Made by a program: the position numbers and the translations under genes. Positions 34,195 to 43,105 of a stretch of DNA of 56,264 nt are shown piece by piece. The DNA is from DATBRG01 sp036560445 (GTDB lineage Bacteria > Pseudomonadota > Gammaproteobacteria > Burkholderiales > Methylophilaceae). The stretch spans positions 1-56,264 of the forward strand of contig DATBRG010000029.1 of the NCBI GenBank assembly GCA_036560445.1. Direction: 5' to 3'. Below the pieces are notes generated by a model. It worked only from the letters and a program-made list of their open reading frames with translations. It was not told where the DNA came from and did no database searches. Numbering within the stretch: position 1 is the first letter of the stretch; the number at the start of each line of letters is the position of its first letter.

Positions 34195-34938
34195 CTAGGA
34201 AAGCCAGATCATGCTGGCCATTCTGCCAGTGACACCATCGCGTCTGTATGAAAAGAAGCGTTCAGCGTCGGTATAGGTACAGAAGTCGCCACCATAGATA
34301 CGCACTATGCCCAACGCCTGCAGGCGTTGCTTGGCAAGCTGGTAGATATCTGCCAGCCATTTCTCACCCGGCCTGCTGGTAAAAGCCCGTGCCGATTGGG
34401 GATTGTGGGCGACAAAAACATCTCGAACTTCAGCCCCCACCTCAAAAGCCTGCGGTCCTATCGCAGGGCCAAGCCATGCCATCATGGTGGCTGGAGCTTC
34501 CTCCATGGCTGCCACGGTAGCTTCGATCACACCACCCAGCAGGCCACGCCAGCCAGCATGGGCCACGCCGACCACAGTACCTGCATCATTACAAAACAAA
34601 ACTGGCAAGCAATCTGCCGTCATAACCGTACACACTGCCCCATACACACGGGAAAAGCTCGCGTCAGCCTCTGGCAGGCAGCTGGCAATAGCCGCGTTGA
34701 CCACTCTGACACCATGCACTTGCTGCAGCCACAGGGGTTCGGTAGGCACAAATTGATTCAATAACTGGCGATTGGCATCTACTACCAAGGGATTGTCGCC
34801 TATGTGAGCACCCAGATTCATACTGGCATAAGCAGCCATGCTTTTGCCACCATTACGTGTTGTTTGTATTGCTTTTACATTGGCTGGCGCTGGCCAATCC
34901 GGGAATATCAGGTCAGACTCACTCAACATCTTCATCAT
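34195..34938 (-). CDS. pgeF: Peptidoglycan editing factor PgeF (YfiH, laccase-domain protein)
   Basis: Family of polyphenol-oxidase-like fold proteins; E. coli YfiH prevents misincorporation of serine in peptidoglycan precursors, and relatives act as purine nucleoside enzymes. The zinc-site motifs are visible: LQQVHGVRV, TADCLPVLFCN and GVAHAGWRGLLGGV. The length of 247 residues is usual. The first ATG overlaps the end of rluD by 20 bases; the third in-frame Met (34929) has GGAAG at a better distance and may be the true start. The rluD-pgeF order is conserved. Confidence 0.95.
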   Translation of the reverse strand: MMKMLSESDLIFPDWPAPANVKAIQTTRNGGKSMAAYASMNLGAHIGDNPLVVDANRQLLNQFVPTEPLWLQQVHGVRVVNAAIASCLPEADASFSRVYGAVCTVMTADCLPVLFCNDAGTVVGVAHAGWRGLLGGVIEATVAAMEEAPATMMAWLGPAIGPQAFEVGAEVRDVFVAHNPQSARAFTSRPGEKWLADIYQLAKQRLQALGIVRIYGGDFCTYTDAERFFSYRRDGVTGRMASMIWLS

Positions 34939-35986
34939 CTTCCAGCAATTCGGCTTCTACATCAGCCAAGTCTTCATCATCAAGGTCTTCATCACTGTCA
35001 TCAAAATCCAGGTCGTAGTCGTCCTCTACCGGCGTCTCCTCAACTCGCATCGATTCCAGCAAAGCTTTCATGTCGGCAGGCAGCTCAATCTGCCACTCCA
35101 TGGGTTGGCCCGTCTCAGGATGGATCAAGCCAAGCTTGATGGCATGCAGTGCTTGACGCTTGAACCCCAGAACCTCTTCACGCAAGGCTTGTGTCATGGC
35201 ACGCAGCGGGATAATGTTGCGCATACCGTAAACTGGGTCGCCGACAATCGGCGCTTTAAGAAACTGCATATGTACTCGAATCTGGTGTGTACGGCCAGTT
35301 TCCAGCATACAGCGTAAATAGGTATGTACAGCAAAACGCTCCAGCACTTCATAATGGGTAACCGCGGCTTTGCCATTACGATTTACCGCCATTTTCGTAC
35401 GTGAGCGCGGATGACGCCCAATTGGCTGATCGATTTTGCCATTGCGCCATATCTGCCCCCAGACTATAGCCCTGTACTCGCGCTTGACCGTTCTGGCCTG
35501 TAACTGGCGTACCAGGCTAGTCTGCGCCGCTAATGTTTTAGCCACTACCAACAAGCCACTGGTTTCTTTATCCAGTCGATGCACGATACCGGCACGCGGG
35601 AGCTCAGCCAGATGTGGGGCATGGTAAAGTAAGGCGTTGAGCAAGGTGCCTTCCCAGTTGCCCGCTGCAGGATGTACAACCAAGCCAGCAGGTTTATTGA
35701 TGACGAGGATGGATTCATCTTCGTAGATAATATCCATCGCGATATCTTGTGCCTTGAAAGCGCTTTCCTCAGGCACGATTTGCGGAATAATCTGGATAAC
35801 TTCACCGCCCCATACCTTGAATTTGGCTGTTGTAGTTTGGTCCTTGATCGTCACCAGGCCATCCTTGATCCAGCTTTGCAAGCGAGAACGCGAATGTTGT
35901 GGCAGTAGTTTCTGCAAGGCTTGGTCCAGGCGGAGTCCACCTAAATCTTGAGGAATAGTGAGAGTAATAGGAGCGCTTTGGGTCAT
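34919..35986 (-). CDS. rluD: 23S rRNA pseudouridine synthase RluD
   Basis: Makes pseudouridines in helix 69 of 23S rRNA (E. coli positions 1911, 1915, 1917). An N-terminal S4 domain (LRLDQALQKLLPQHSRSRLQ, 18-37) precedes the RluA-type catalytic domain with HRLDKETSG (136-144; catalytic Asp139). After the catalytic domain the protein has an unusual tail of about 40 residues that is almost all Asp, Glu and Leu. The gene is divergent from bamD, the usual order in betaproteobacteria. Translation is probably coupled to pgeF. Confidence 0.95.
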   Translation of the reverse strand: MTQSAPITLTIPQDLGGLRLDQALQKLLPQHSRSRLQSWIKDGLVTIKDQTTTAKFKVWGGEVIQIIPQIVPEESAFKAQDIAMDIIYEDESILVINKPAGLVVHPAAGNWEGTLLNALLYHAPHLAELPRAGIVHRLDKETSGLLVVAKTLAAQTSLVRQLQARTVKREYRAIVWGQIWRNGKIDQPIGRHPRSRTKMAVNRNGKAAVTHYEVLERFAVHTYLRCMLETGRTHQIRVHMQFLKAPIVGDPVYGMRNIIPLRAMTQALREEVLGFKRQALHAIKLGLIHPETGQPMEWQIELPADMKALLESMRVEETPVEDDYDLDFDDSDEDLDDEDLADVEAELLEDDEDVE

Positions 35987-36025
35987 CGGTTATAATCTGT
36001 AAAACTGTTAATCGGACCTAGTTAA

Positions 36026-36829
36026 ATGAGACATAGTTTAGCGTTAATTGCCCTGCTCTGGCTTTCTGGTTGTGCCATTTTCGGCAAACCAACAGAATTC
36101 GACGAAACCAAAGGTTGGTCTGCACAGCGGATTTACGCTGCCGGTGAAGATAAACTTCAAACCAAAGACTACGCAGCCTCGGTCAAGTATTTTGAGATTC
36201 TGGAATCCCGCTACCCACATGGTCGCTATGCTACGCAAGCCCAGCTGGATGTCATCTATGCCCAATACAAAGCAAGCGAGCCAGCCTTATGCATTGCAGC
36301 AGCTGACCGCTTCATCAAGCTGCACCCTAACCATCCCAATATCGACTACGCTTACTACATGAAGGGCCTAGCGACCTTCAACGAGCGTGGGATCATTGAG
36401 AAACTCACCGCACAGCAAATCAGTGATCGCGACCCGGGGTCTTTACGCGATTCTTTCCTCTCATTAAAAGAGCTAATCACGCGCTATCCCCAGAGTCGCT
36501 ATGTAAAGGATGCGACCTTACGCATGACTTATCTGGTTGGTGCCTTAGCTGATCACGAGCTACATGTGGCTCGTTACTACATGAAACGCCAGGCTTATGT
36601 AGCCGCTGTGAATCGTTGCAAATACGTACTGGAAAACTATCCTGACTCGCCTGCAGTTGAAGAAGCGCTAGTTATCATGATCAGCGCCTACGATTTACTT
36701 GGGATGCAAGACCTCAAGCAGGATACGACACGTGTTCTGCAAACCAACTACCCGAACAGCCCTATGCTGGGCAAAGGGGTGCCGGATGATCAGCGTGTCT
36801 GGTGGAAATTCTGGGAAAGCCTGTACTAA
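36026..36829 (+). CDS. bamD: Outer-membrane assembly lipoprotein BamD
   Basis: Essential lipoprotein of the BAM complex that inserts beta-barrel proteins. The lipobox ends at Cys16 (LLWLSGC). Five TPR-like repeats follow, beginning with AQRIYAAGEDKLQTKDYAAS and YFEILESRYPHGRYATQAQL. The length of 267 residues is normal. It is divergent from rluD and ends at a strong bidirectional terminator shared with der. Confidence 0.97.
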   Translation: MRHSLALIALLWLSGCAIFGKPTEFDETKGWSAQRIYAAGEDKLQTKDYAASVKYFEILESRYPHGRYATQAQLDVIYAQYKASEPALCIAAADRFIKLHPNHPNIDYAYYMKGLATFNERGIIEKLTAQQISDRDPGSLRDSFLSLKELITRYPQSRYVKDATLRMTYLVGALADHELHVARYYMKRQAYVAAVNRCKYVLENYPDSPAVEEALVIMISAYDLLGMQDLKQDTTRVLQTNYPNSPMLGKGVPDDQRVWWKFWESLY

Positions 36830-36838
36830 TTGATTGAT

Positions 36839-36871
36839 AAATCAGGAGCAGTTCAATTTGCTCCTGATTTT
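36839..36871. terminator. Bidirectional terminator between bamD and der
   Basis: A perfect 12-bp stem (AAATCAGGAGCA with TGCTCCTGATTT) around an eight-base loop has T-rich tracts on both outer sides. It lies 9 bases after the bamD stop and about 20 bases after the der stop. It should end both convergent transcripts. Confidence 0.92.
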
Positions 36872-36890
36872 GGTTAGGTTAAATCCAGCT

Positions 36891-38324
36891 CTAACGTTTA
36901 TTCTTCTCTACTTCCTTACGCAGTTTCAGCTCCACGCGCCGTTCTGTCTTGCGCCTGCGCATGCTGACGATACCTTCCCCACGCTTGGGTTTGTTCTCTT
37001 TTTCTGCAAAAGGATTGTCGCCCTGCTTGAACTGTACACGCAATGGCGTGCCAGATAGTTGGAACGCCTTGCGGAAAGTCTTTTCCAAAAAACGCACATA
37101 GCTGTCTTTTACACCATCGACGTGATTGCCGTGCACCACGACAATTGGCGGGTTACTGCCGCCTTGATGTGCATAGCGTAGCTTAGGCCTGATACCCTTG
37201 CTAATGGGCGGTTGGTGCTGGGTTGTAGCATCACTGAGCACACGCGTAAGCTGTGGCGTTGGCAATTTCGCCATGGCTGCCTTGTAGGCAATGTCTACCG
37301 ATTTAAATAGCTCCGGCAATCCCTTCTTCTTCAATGCCGAAATATAATGGAACTCAGCAAAGTCGAGAAATTGCAGCTTGCGATCAATCTCGCGCTTGAT
37401 CCAGTCGCGGCGCTCTTCTTCCAACCCATCCCATTTATTGATCGCCACTACGAGTGCGCGGCCGCTATCAAGAATATAGGCCGCCACATGCGCATCCTGT
37501 TCGGTAATACCTTCCTGAGCATCCACCACCAGAATAGCCACGTTGGCTTCTTCAATTGCCTGTATGGTCTTGATAACAGAGAATTTCTCAATCGCCTCGA
37601 ACACCTTGCCGCGCTTGCGCACACCGGCAGTATCAATAATGGTGTAATGCTTGCCATTGCGCTCAAGATCGATATAGATCGAGTCGCGCGTGGTGCCTGG
37701 CTCATCAAACGCAATCACGCGCTCTTCACCAAGCAAGGCATTTACCAGAGTCGACTTACCCACGTTAGGGCGTCCTACTATGGCAACCTTGGGTGTTTTA
37801 TCTGCACTAAGCGGTTCTTCTGGCTCCGGCTCGGGGAAAGGCTCCAGTGCCAGCTCAACCAGATCACGCACACCTTCACCATGAGCGGATGAGATAGATA
37901 GCGGGTCACCAAGTCCCAGTTCATAAAATTCCGCGCTGACAATCGCGCGCTGCATGCCTTCTGTTTTGTTCACTGCCAGCAATACCGGTCGCTGGCTTTT
38001 ACGTAAGCGATCAGCAATTACCTGGTCTTGTGGCGAGACGCCATGGCGACCATCGACGATAAAAATAATCACATCAGCCTCGTCAATCGCAAGCAAGGTC
38101 TGGCGCGCCATAGCCTGCAAGATACCGGTCTCGGCGGTAGGCTCAAAACCACCCGTATCAACCACCAGATATGGCTTGGGACCGCCTATTCCGCGGCCAT
38201 AGTGTCGGTCACGTGTTAAGCCAGGCAGGTCCGCAACCAAGGCATCACGACTTTTAGTCAGGCGGTTGAAAAGTGTGGATTTGCCGACATTAGGTCGGCC
38301 TACCAATACGATGGTTGGCAGCAT
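36891..38324 (-). CDS. der: Ribosome biogenesis GTPase Der (EngA)
   Basis: Essential GTPase with two tandem G domains that helps assemble the 50S subunit. G1 motifs are GRPNVGKSTLFNRL (near residue 9) and GRPNVGKSTLVNALLG (near residue 183). G3 motifs are DTGGF and DTAGV, and G4 motifs are NKTEG and NKWD. The C-terminal KH-like domain ends in a basic tail (SMRRRKTERRVELKLRKEVE). The length of 477 residues is usual. It is the last gene of the ndk-to-der run, four bases after bamB. Confidence 0.98.
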   Translation of the reverse strand: MLPTIVLVGRPNVGKSTLFNRLTKSRDALVADLPGLTRDRHYGRGIGGPKPYLVVDTGGFEPTAETGILQAMARQTLLAIDEADVIIFIVDGRHGVSPQDQVIADRLRKSQRPVLLAVNKTEGMQRAIVSAEFYELGLGDPLSISSAHGEGVRDLVELALEPFPEPEPEEPLSADKTPKVAIVGRPNVGKSTLVNALLGEERVIAFDEPGTTRDSIYIDLERNGKHYTIIDTAGVRKRGKVFEAIEKFSVIKTIQAIEEANVAILVVDAQEGITEQDAHVAAYILDSGRALVVAINKWDGLEEERRDWIKREIDRKLQFLDFAEFHYISALKKKGLPELFKSVDIAYKAAMAKLPTPQLTRVLSDATTQHQPPISKGIRPKLRYAHQGGSNPPIVVVHGNHVDGVKDSYVRFLEKTFRKAFQLSGTPLRVQFKQGDNPFAEKENKPKRGEGIVSMRRRKTERRVELKLRKEVEKNKR

Positions 38325-38328
38325 GCCG

Positions 38329-39504
38329 TTATTTCAGAGAGATGGCGTAAAGTCCACCATTACGGGTTTGTGCGAGCATGCCGTTAGTACCTAGCTCGGT
38401 CAGGCGCGGCATGATGGGGCTATCTTCTGTTTTAATACGGCCAAACATAGATCCGTCCTCCCTGCTCAAGAAATGCACATAGCCTTGGAGATCGCCTACA
38501 GCAACGACCCCTTCCATGGGCAAAGGTGCACTCAGGTTACGGTGTTTGAGTTCGCCCTGAAGCCAGAAGGTTTTCCCGCTGGAATAATCCAGTGCGTACA
38601 CTGCGCCCACAGCATGCGAAACATAAACCCGCGCAGCCTCACTGGAGAGGCCGGTATAGCTTGAAATATCACGGCTCCAGGCTATACGTCCAGAAGCCCG
38701 GTCGATAGCGGCAATCTTACCTTGATAAGCAACTGCATAGACCAATGGCCCATCCACAACTGGCAGGCTGGTGATATCGGCAATACGCTCAATCTCGGTA
38801 GTACCTTTGGGTTGTGCCACAGAAGCTTCCCAGATCACCTTGCCGTCTACAGCACGTAGCGCGATCAATTTGCCGCCAGCAAAACCAGCATAGACGGCAC
38901 CACTATCGACCACCACGCCAGCACTACTACGCAAGCTCAAGGTTGGTGTGACGCGTTCGTAAACCCATTTGCGCTTGCCATCAACCGCATCTACGCCAAA
39001 AATCCGGCTATCACCGGTACGCACAACGACCATACCATCAGAATACTGTGGCACGCTGAGCACTTCGCTACTGAGTTTGGATTTCCATAGCATCTTCCCA
39101 GTTTGGTCAAAGGCAATCAGATAACCGCTAGATGTACCTACCAGCACCAGATTCAGCCCTACCCCTACCCCGCCAGACAGGCCTTCACCTGCATTCACAC
39201 GCCATGCTTGGCGACCAGACACAGCGTCAAACTTGGCCACTTCGCCAATCGCGCTTGCTGCATAGACAGCGCCATTAAAAACGGCAGGCGTGAAATCAAA
39301 TTCGGTAGATTTTCCTAAATTAGCGCTCCAGACTATCTTGGGTTGAAGCGATGCCTTGAAATCTATCAATTCAGCTGGCGGTTCTGATGCTTCACGACCA
39401 AACATACGCTCAGATAGGTCTGTCTTCAGATCTGTGACGGTACTGCAACCACCAAGGAAGAACGCTATTGCAGCAGATAAAAAAACCAGTCTGAAATTAT
39501 TCAA
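38329..39504 (-). CDS. bamB: Outer-membrane assembly lipoprotein BamB
   Basis: Lipoprotein of the BAM complex with an eight-bladed beta-propeller. The lipobox is FFLGGC (lipidated Cys20). PQQ-like repeats are seen throughout, for example AFDQTGKMLWKSKLSSEVLS, GVDAVDGKRKWVYE and AIDRASGRIAWSRD. The length of 391 residues is typical. It lies two bases after yfgM and four bases before der, the conserved yfgM-bamB-der order. Confidence 0.97.
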   Translation of the reverse strand: MNNFRLVFLSAAIAFFLGGCSTVTDLKTDLSERMFGREASEPPAELIDFKASLQPKIVWSANLGKSTEFDFTPAVFNGAVYAASAIGEVAKFDAVSGRQAWRVNAGEGLSGGVGVGLNLVLVGTSSGYLIAFDQTGKMLWKSKLSSEVLSVPQYSDGMVVVRTGDSRIFGVDAVDGKRKWVYERVTPTLSLRSSAGVVVDSGAVYAGFAGGKLIALRAVDGKVIWEASVAQPKGTTEIERIADITSLPVVDGPLVYAVAYQGKIAAIDRASGRIAWSRDISSYTGLSSEAARVYVSHAVGAVYALDYSSGKTFWLQGELKHRNLSAPLPMEGVVAVGDLQGYVHFLSREDGSMFGRIKTEDSPIMPRLTELGTNGMLAQTRNGGLYAISLK

Positions 39505-39506
39505 GC

Positions 39507-40133
39507 TTAGCTCCCGAGCGCTTCGAGCTTATGCGCAGTAAAGCGGCGATAGTGACCTTGCGGATCAAGCTTGGTAAGCGCTTCTTGATACGCCAGCTTG
39601 GCGTCGGAATTTTTACCTTGTGCTACCAGCACATCACCCTTGAGATCAGCAAACAATCCGTCAAAACCGGAACTATGATTTTCACTCAAGGTTTTCAAGG
39701 CATCATCGTAAGCCTTCTCTTCCAGCTGGATGGCCGCCAGTTGTAGCAAAGCGATGGACTTTATGGCATCTTCCTTGGAGTTTTTGGCAGCCCACTGTAA
39801 TTGGGCCTTGGCACTCTTACTATCCTTGGCAGCAAAGTTGGCCTTTGCCGCTATCAATGCGGCACGCCCTGCATAAGGCGTAGATGTATACTTCTCCATT
39901 AGCTGACCTGATAGGCCTTGGATAGACTTGAGGTCTTTGCTATCCACTTGTGTCAGTAACTGATACTGGGCAGAGGCCTGTGTGGATTGCTGATGCTGGT
40001 AGTATTTCCAACCTTGCATGCCAGTAAAACTTACCATTGCCACGATTGCGGCCCATGTAACCAAGTTGCCATTGGTTTTCCACCAGGTTTTAAGTGCGTC
40101 TATCTGATCCTGCTCTTCTAAATCGTATGCCAT
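39507..40133 (-). CDS. yfgM: YfgM-type inner-membrane TPR protein
   Basis: The N-terminal region MAYDLEEQDQIDALKTWWK is typical of the family. One membrane helix follows (LVTWAAIVAMVSFTGMQGW, about 24-42), then a periplasmic TPR domain. E. coli YfgM binds PpiD at the Sec translocon and helps hand over secreted proteins. The length of 208 residues is usual. In most relatives hisS lies immediately upstream; here two ABC ATPase genes intervene. Confidence 0.94.
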   Translation of the reverse strand: MAYDLEEQDQIDALKTWWKTNGNLVTWAAIVAMVSFTGMQGWKYYQHQQSTQASAQYQLLTQVDSKDLKSIQGLSGQLMEKYTSTPYAGRAALIAAKANFAAKDSKSAKAQLQWAAKNSKEDAIKSIALLQLAAIQLEEKAYDDALKTLSENHSSGFDGLFADLKGDVLVAQGKNSDAKLAYQEALTKLDPQGHYRRFTAHKLEALGS

Positions 40134-40152
40134 ACTCGTTCCTGTATATCGC

Positions 40153-40980
40153 CTAATAAGTATCCCCGGCCGCTGCTTTGCGGCCGGGGATAGAATTTAA
40201 TAAATTACGTGTGTATTCCTCTGCAGGGGCCGAATAAATATCGTCCACCAAGCCTTGTTCAACCACCTTACCCTGATGCATAACAACAACTTCATCTGCA
40301 ATATGCCGTACCACACGTAAATCGTGGCTGATGAATATATAACTTAAATGCATTTCCTGTTGCAGCTCTTTCAGCAGCAGCAGTATCTGGGCCTGTATCG
40401 ATACATCCAGTGCCGATACCGGCTCGTCACACACGACCACTTTAGGCTCAAGTACCAGGGCGCGGGCAATACCGATACGCTGGCGCTGCCCACCAGAAAA
40501 TTCATGCGGGTACTTTTGCATATCGGCTTCGCTAAGCCCCACACGCTTAAGCATGTGCAGCACTTTATGCCGTTGCTCCGCTGCACTTCCCAGCTTGTGA
40601 ATTAATAGCCCTTCACCAACAATCTCACCAACTTTCATCCGTGGATTCAATGAGGCAAATGGGTCCTGGAATACCATCTGTATATGGCGGCGTTCGGTTC
40701 TTAGTTCGCTTGCGGGAAAAGCAGCAAGATCGCGACCTTGAAACAGCACTTCGCCGCTATCCAAGGGCTGCAATTGTAACAGACATCGAGCAAGGGTGGA
40801 TTTACCGCTGCCAGACTCCCCTACAACAGCTAATGTAGAGCCAGTCCTGAGACTGATACTAACGTCATCCAGCGCTTTTATCAGGCTATGGCCAAAACCA
40901 AAACGACCACTGCGCTGACTATAGGTTTTATTTAGATGACGTGCCGTGAGGATAAACTCTGCCTGGTTCATCGCGCTCAT
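40153..40980 (-). CDS. Oligopeptide/dipeptide-type ABC transporter ATPase (OppF/DppF-like)
   Basis: Nucleotide-binding subunit of a peptide- or nickel-type importer. Walker A GESGSGKS, Q-loop in QMVFQDPFASLNPRM, signature FSGGQRQRIGIARAL, Walker B VVVCDEPVSALD and the H-loop FISHDLRVV are all intact. The length is 275 residues, slightly short of the usual 320; the C-terminal oligopeptide-transporter extension is brief. Its ATG overlaps the stop of the OppD-like gene by four bases. No permease or binding-protein gene is nearby. The last codons form a perfect 12-bp hairpin. Confidence 0.92.
   Translation of the reverse strand: MSAMNQAEFILTARHLNKTYSQRSGRFGFGHSLIKALDDVSISLRTGSTLAVVGESGSGKSTLARCLLQLQPLDSGEVLFQGRDLAAFPASELRTERRHIQMVFQDPFASLNPRMKVGEIVGEGLLIHKLGSAAEQRHKVLHMLKRVGLSEADMQKYPHEFSGGQRQRIGIARALVLEPKVVVCDEPVSALDVSIQAQILLLLKELQQEMHLSYIFISHDLRVVRHIADEVVVMHQGKVVEQGLVDDIYSAPAEEYTRNLLNSIPGRKAAAGDTY
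40162..40191. other. Perfect 12-bp GC-rich hairpin at the end of the ABC ATPase gene
   Basis: ATCCCCGGCCGC (40162-40173) pairs perfectly with GCGGCCGGGGAT (40180-40191) around a six-base loop. It lies inside the last dozen codons of the OppF-like gene (PGRKAAAGD), before its stop. No clean T-run follows on the minus strand (TACTTATTAGG), so it is not a standard terminator. It could stabilise message ends or lower expression of the downstream genes yfgM-bamB-der. Confidence 0.7.
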
Positions 40981-41813
40981 GCTGCACGCTCCTCGTTAAG
41001 CCATGCATAGTCAATCGGTTTCAGCGGCCTCTTGCCTTCAGTATCGGGAACACAAGCCAGCAAGGCCTGAGTATATGGATGCTGCGGGTTGTTCAACACA
41101 TCGGACACTGGCCCGGATTCGACAATCTGGCCACGGAACATGACGACAACATTATCAGCAATATCCGCTACTACACCAAAATCGTGGGTGATAAACAGCA
41201 TGCCCATATTCATGCGGCTTTTGAGCTCGTCCAGCAATTTGAGAATTTGCGCCTGCACCGTCACATCCAACGCGGTAGTTGGCTCATCAGCAATCAGCAT
41301 GGCCGGCTCACAGGCAATGCTCATGGCAATCATCACGCGCTGGCGCTGCCCACCAGACAACTCATCTGGATAGCTATTAGCGCGGCTGGCGGGGATGCCT
41401 ACCTGTTCCAGCAGGGCTGCAATACGAGCTTTGAGTACCTGTCCTTTCAAACCCAGATGCACAGTCAGGCTTTCACCTATCTGAAAACCCACCGTTAATA
41501 CTGGATTAAGTGAGGTCATAGGCTCCTGAAAGATCATGCCTATACGTTTGCCGCGAATATCACGCATTTGCTCATTATTGAGTGCGGTCAGATCCTGACC
41601 TTGAAATATGACTTTACCCTGTAAACGCTTGAGCTGAGGTGATAACAGGCTCATTATTGATAGTGCCGTAAGGCTTTTACCGCTACCAGACTCGCCAACG
41701 ATACAGGTCGTTTTACCTGACTCCAGCGTGAAAGAAACATCATTAACAAGCAAAATGCTGGGCGCGACTGCCGGTGTAACGGTAAGCCCTTCGATGCGCA
41801 GCAATTCTGTCAT
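40977..41813 (-). CDS. Oligopeptide/dipeptide-type ABC transporter ATPase (OppD/DppD-like)
   Basis: Second nucleotide-binding subunit, with Walker A GESGSGKS, GMIFQEPMTSLNPVLTVG, signature LSGGQRQRVMIAMS, Walker B LIADEPTTALD and FITHDFGVV. The C-terminal NNPQHPYTQALLACVP is the family's oligo_HPY element. The length is 278 residues. It starts three bases after hisS, so it is co-transcribed with the ndk-hisS genes. The pair probably drives a permease encoded elsewhere. Confidence 0.93.
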   Translation of the reverse strand: MTELLRIEGLTVTPAVAPSILLVNDVSFTLESGKTTCIVGESGSGKSLTALSIMSLLSPQLKRLQGKVIFQGQDLTALNNEQMRDIRGKRIGMIFQEPMTSLNPVLTVGFQIGESLTVHLGLKGQVLKARIAALLEQVGIPASRANSYPDELSGGQRQRVMIAMSIACEPAMLIADEPTTALDVTVQAQILKLLDELKSRMNMGMLFITHDFGVVADIADNVVVMFRGQIVESGPVSDVLNNPQHPYTQALLACVPDTEGKRPLKPIDYAWLNEERAA

Positions 41814-41816
41814 TTT

Positions 41817-43088
41817 TTAGCTACCTTTCAGTTTGCCACTTATTTTATCGATAGCTGACTGCAGGCTCATTCTGGCTTGCTCACCCGTCTCTAACATAGG
41901 TTTAAGCGTAACTTCGCCAGCCTGCGCTTCATCATCCCCGATAATAAGTGCGTAACACGCTCCGCTACGATCAGCCTTTTTCATCTGCGACTTGAAGCTA
42001 CCGCCACCTGCATGCAACGATACGGCCAGATTAGCATTGCGCAACTGCTCGGCGATTTGTAGCGCCACCTTCTCCGCCGTTTCACCCACATTGATCAGAT
42101 AAATATCCGGGGCATCGCTGGCACTGACACCATGCTCCTGCATCAGTAGGAATATGCGCTCCAGCCCAATGGCGAAACCACAGGCATGGGTAGCTGCCCC
42201 GCCCAGCCGCCCAACCAGGCTATCGTAACGACCGCCACCGGCAATGGTACCTTGGCTGCCAAGCTTGGTGGTTACCCACTCAAATACCGTACGATTATAG
42301 TAATCAAGGCCGCGCACTAAACGTGTATTGAGCCGGTAAGCCACGCCAGCGGTATCCAGCAGCTTACATAGACCATCAAAATGCGCACGGGTTTCCTGGC
42401 CTAGAATATCCAGCATGCGCGGTGCTGCTTCAATCATGGACTGCATACGTGGATTCTTACTATCCAATATACGTAAGGGATTACTATGCAGCCTGCGTTT
42501 GGCATCCTCATCCAGCAAGTCTGAATGCTGCCCAAAGTAGCTAATCAGGGCTTTTCGGTATTCAGCCCTTTCTTCGGCATCCCCTATCGTATTGATCTGC
42601 AACTCAACATCGGTAAGGCCAAGCTCGCGCCAAAGGCGCGCCAGCATGATGATCTGCTCGGCATCAACATCAGGCCCGTTATAACCGAAAGCCTCAGCGC
42701 CTATCTGGTGAAACTGCCGTTGCCTGCCCTTTTGTACATTCTCATGGCGAAACATCGGGCCTATGTACCATAACCGTTGCGGGCCGTTATAGGTGAGGCT
42801 ATGCTCAACCACAGCCCGCACACAGCCCGCTGTGCCCTCAGGGCGCAAAGTCAGCTTGTCGTTATTCAGTTTATCGACCCATGAATACATTTCTTTTTCA
42901 ACGATGTCGGTGTGTTCACCCACACTGCGAACGAATAAATCTGTGGATTCCACCACAGGAAGGCGGATATTCCGATATCCATACAGCGACATCACGCGTC
43001 GCGCAGTGTCCTCAAGCTTGTGCCACAGGGCAGTGTGCTCAGGCAGGATGTCGTAAAAACCTTTAATACTTTGGAATTTTTCAGCCAT
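41817..43088 (-). CDS. hisS: Histidyl-tRNA synthetase
   Basis: Class II synthetase that charges tRNA-His. Motif 2 is in FRHENVQKGRQRQFHQIGAE. The histidine-specific blocks are LVRGLDYYNRTVFEW and GGRYDSLVGRLGG. A C-terminal anticodon-binding domain is present, which separates it from HisZ earlier in the window. The length of 423 residues is standard. It lies 17 bases after ispG. Confidence 0.98.
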   Translation of the reverse strand: MAEKFQSIKGFYDILPEHTALWHKLEDTARRVMSLYGYRNIRLPVVESTDLFVRSVGEHTDIVEKEMYSWVDKLNNDKLTLRPEGTAGCVRAVVEHSLTYNGPQRLWYIGPMFRHENVQKGRQRQFHQIGAEAFGYNGPDVDAEQIIMLARLWRELGLTDVELQINTIGDAEERAEYRKALISYFGQHSDLLDEDAKRRLHSNPLRILDSKNPRMQSMIEAAPRMLDILGQETRAHFDGLCKLLDTAGVAYRLNTRLVRGLDYYNRTVFEWVTTKLGSQGTIAGGGRYDSLVGRLGGAATHACGFAIGLERIFLLMQEHGVSASDAPDIYLINVGETAEKVALQIAEQLRNANLAVSLHAGGGSFKSQMKKADRSGACYALIIGDDEAQAGEVTLKPMLETGEQARMSLQSAIDKISGKLKGS

Positions 43089-43105
43089 GCGTTTTTTGTT
43101 AGTAA

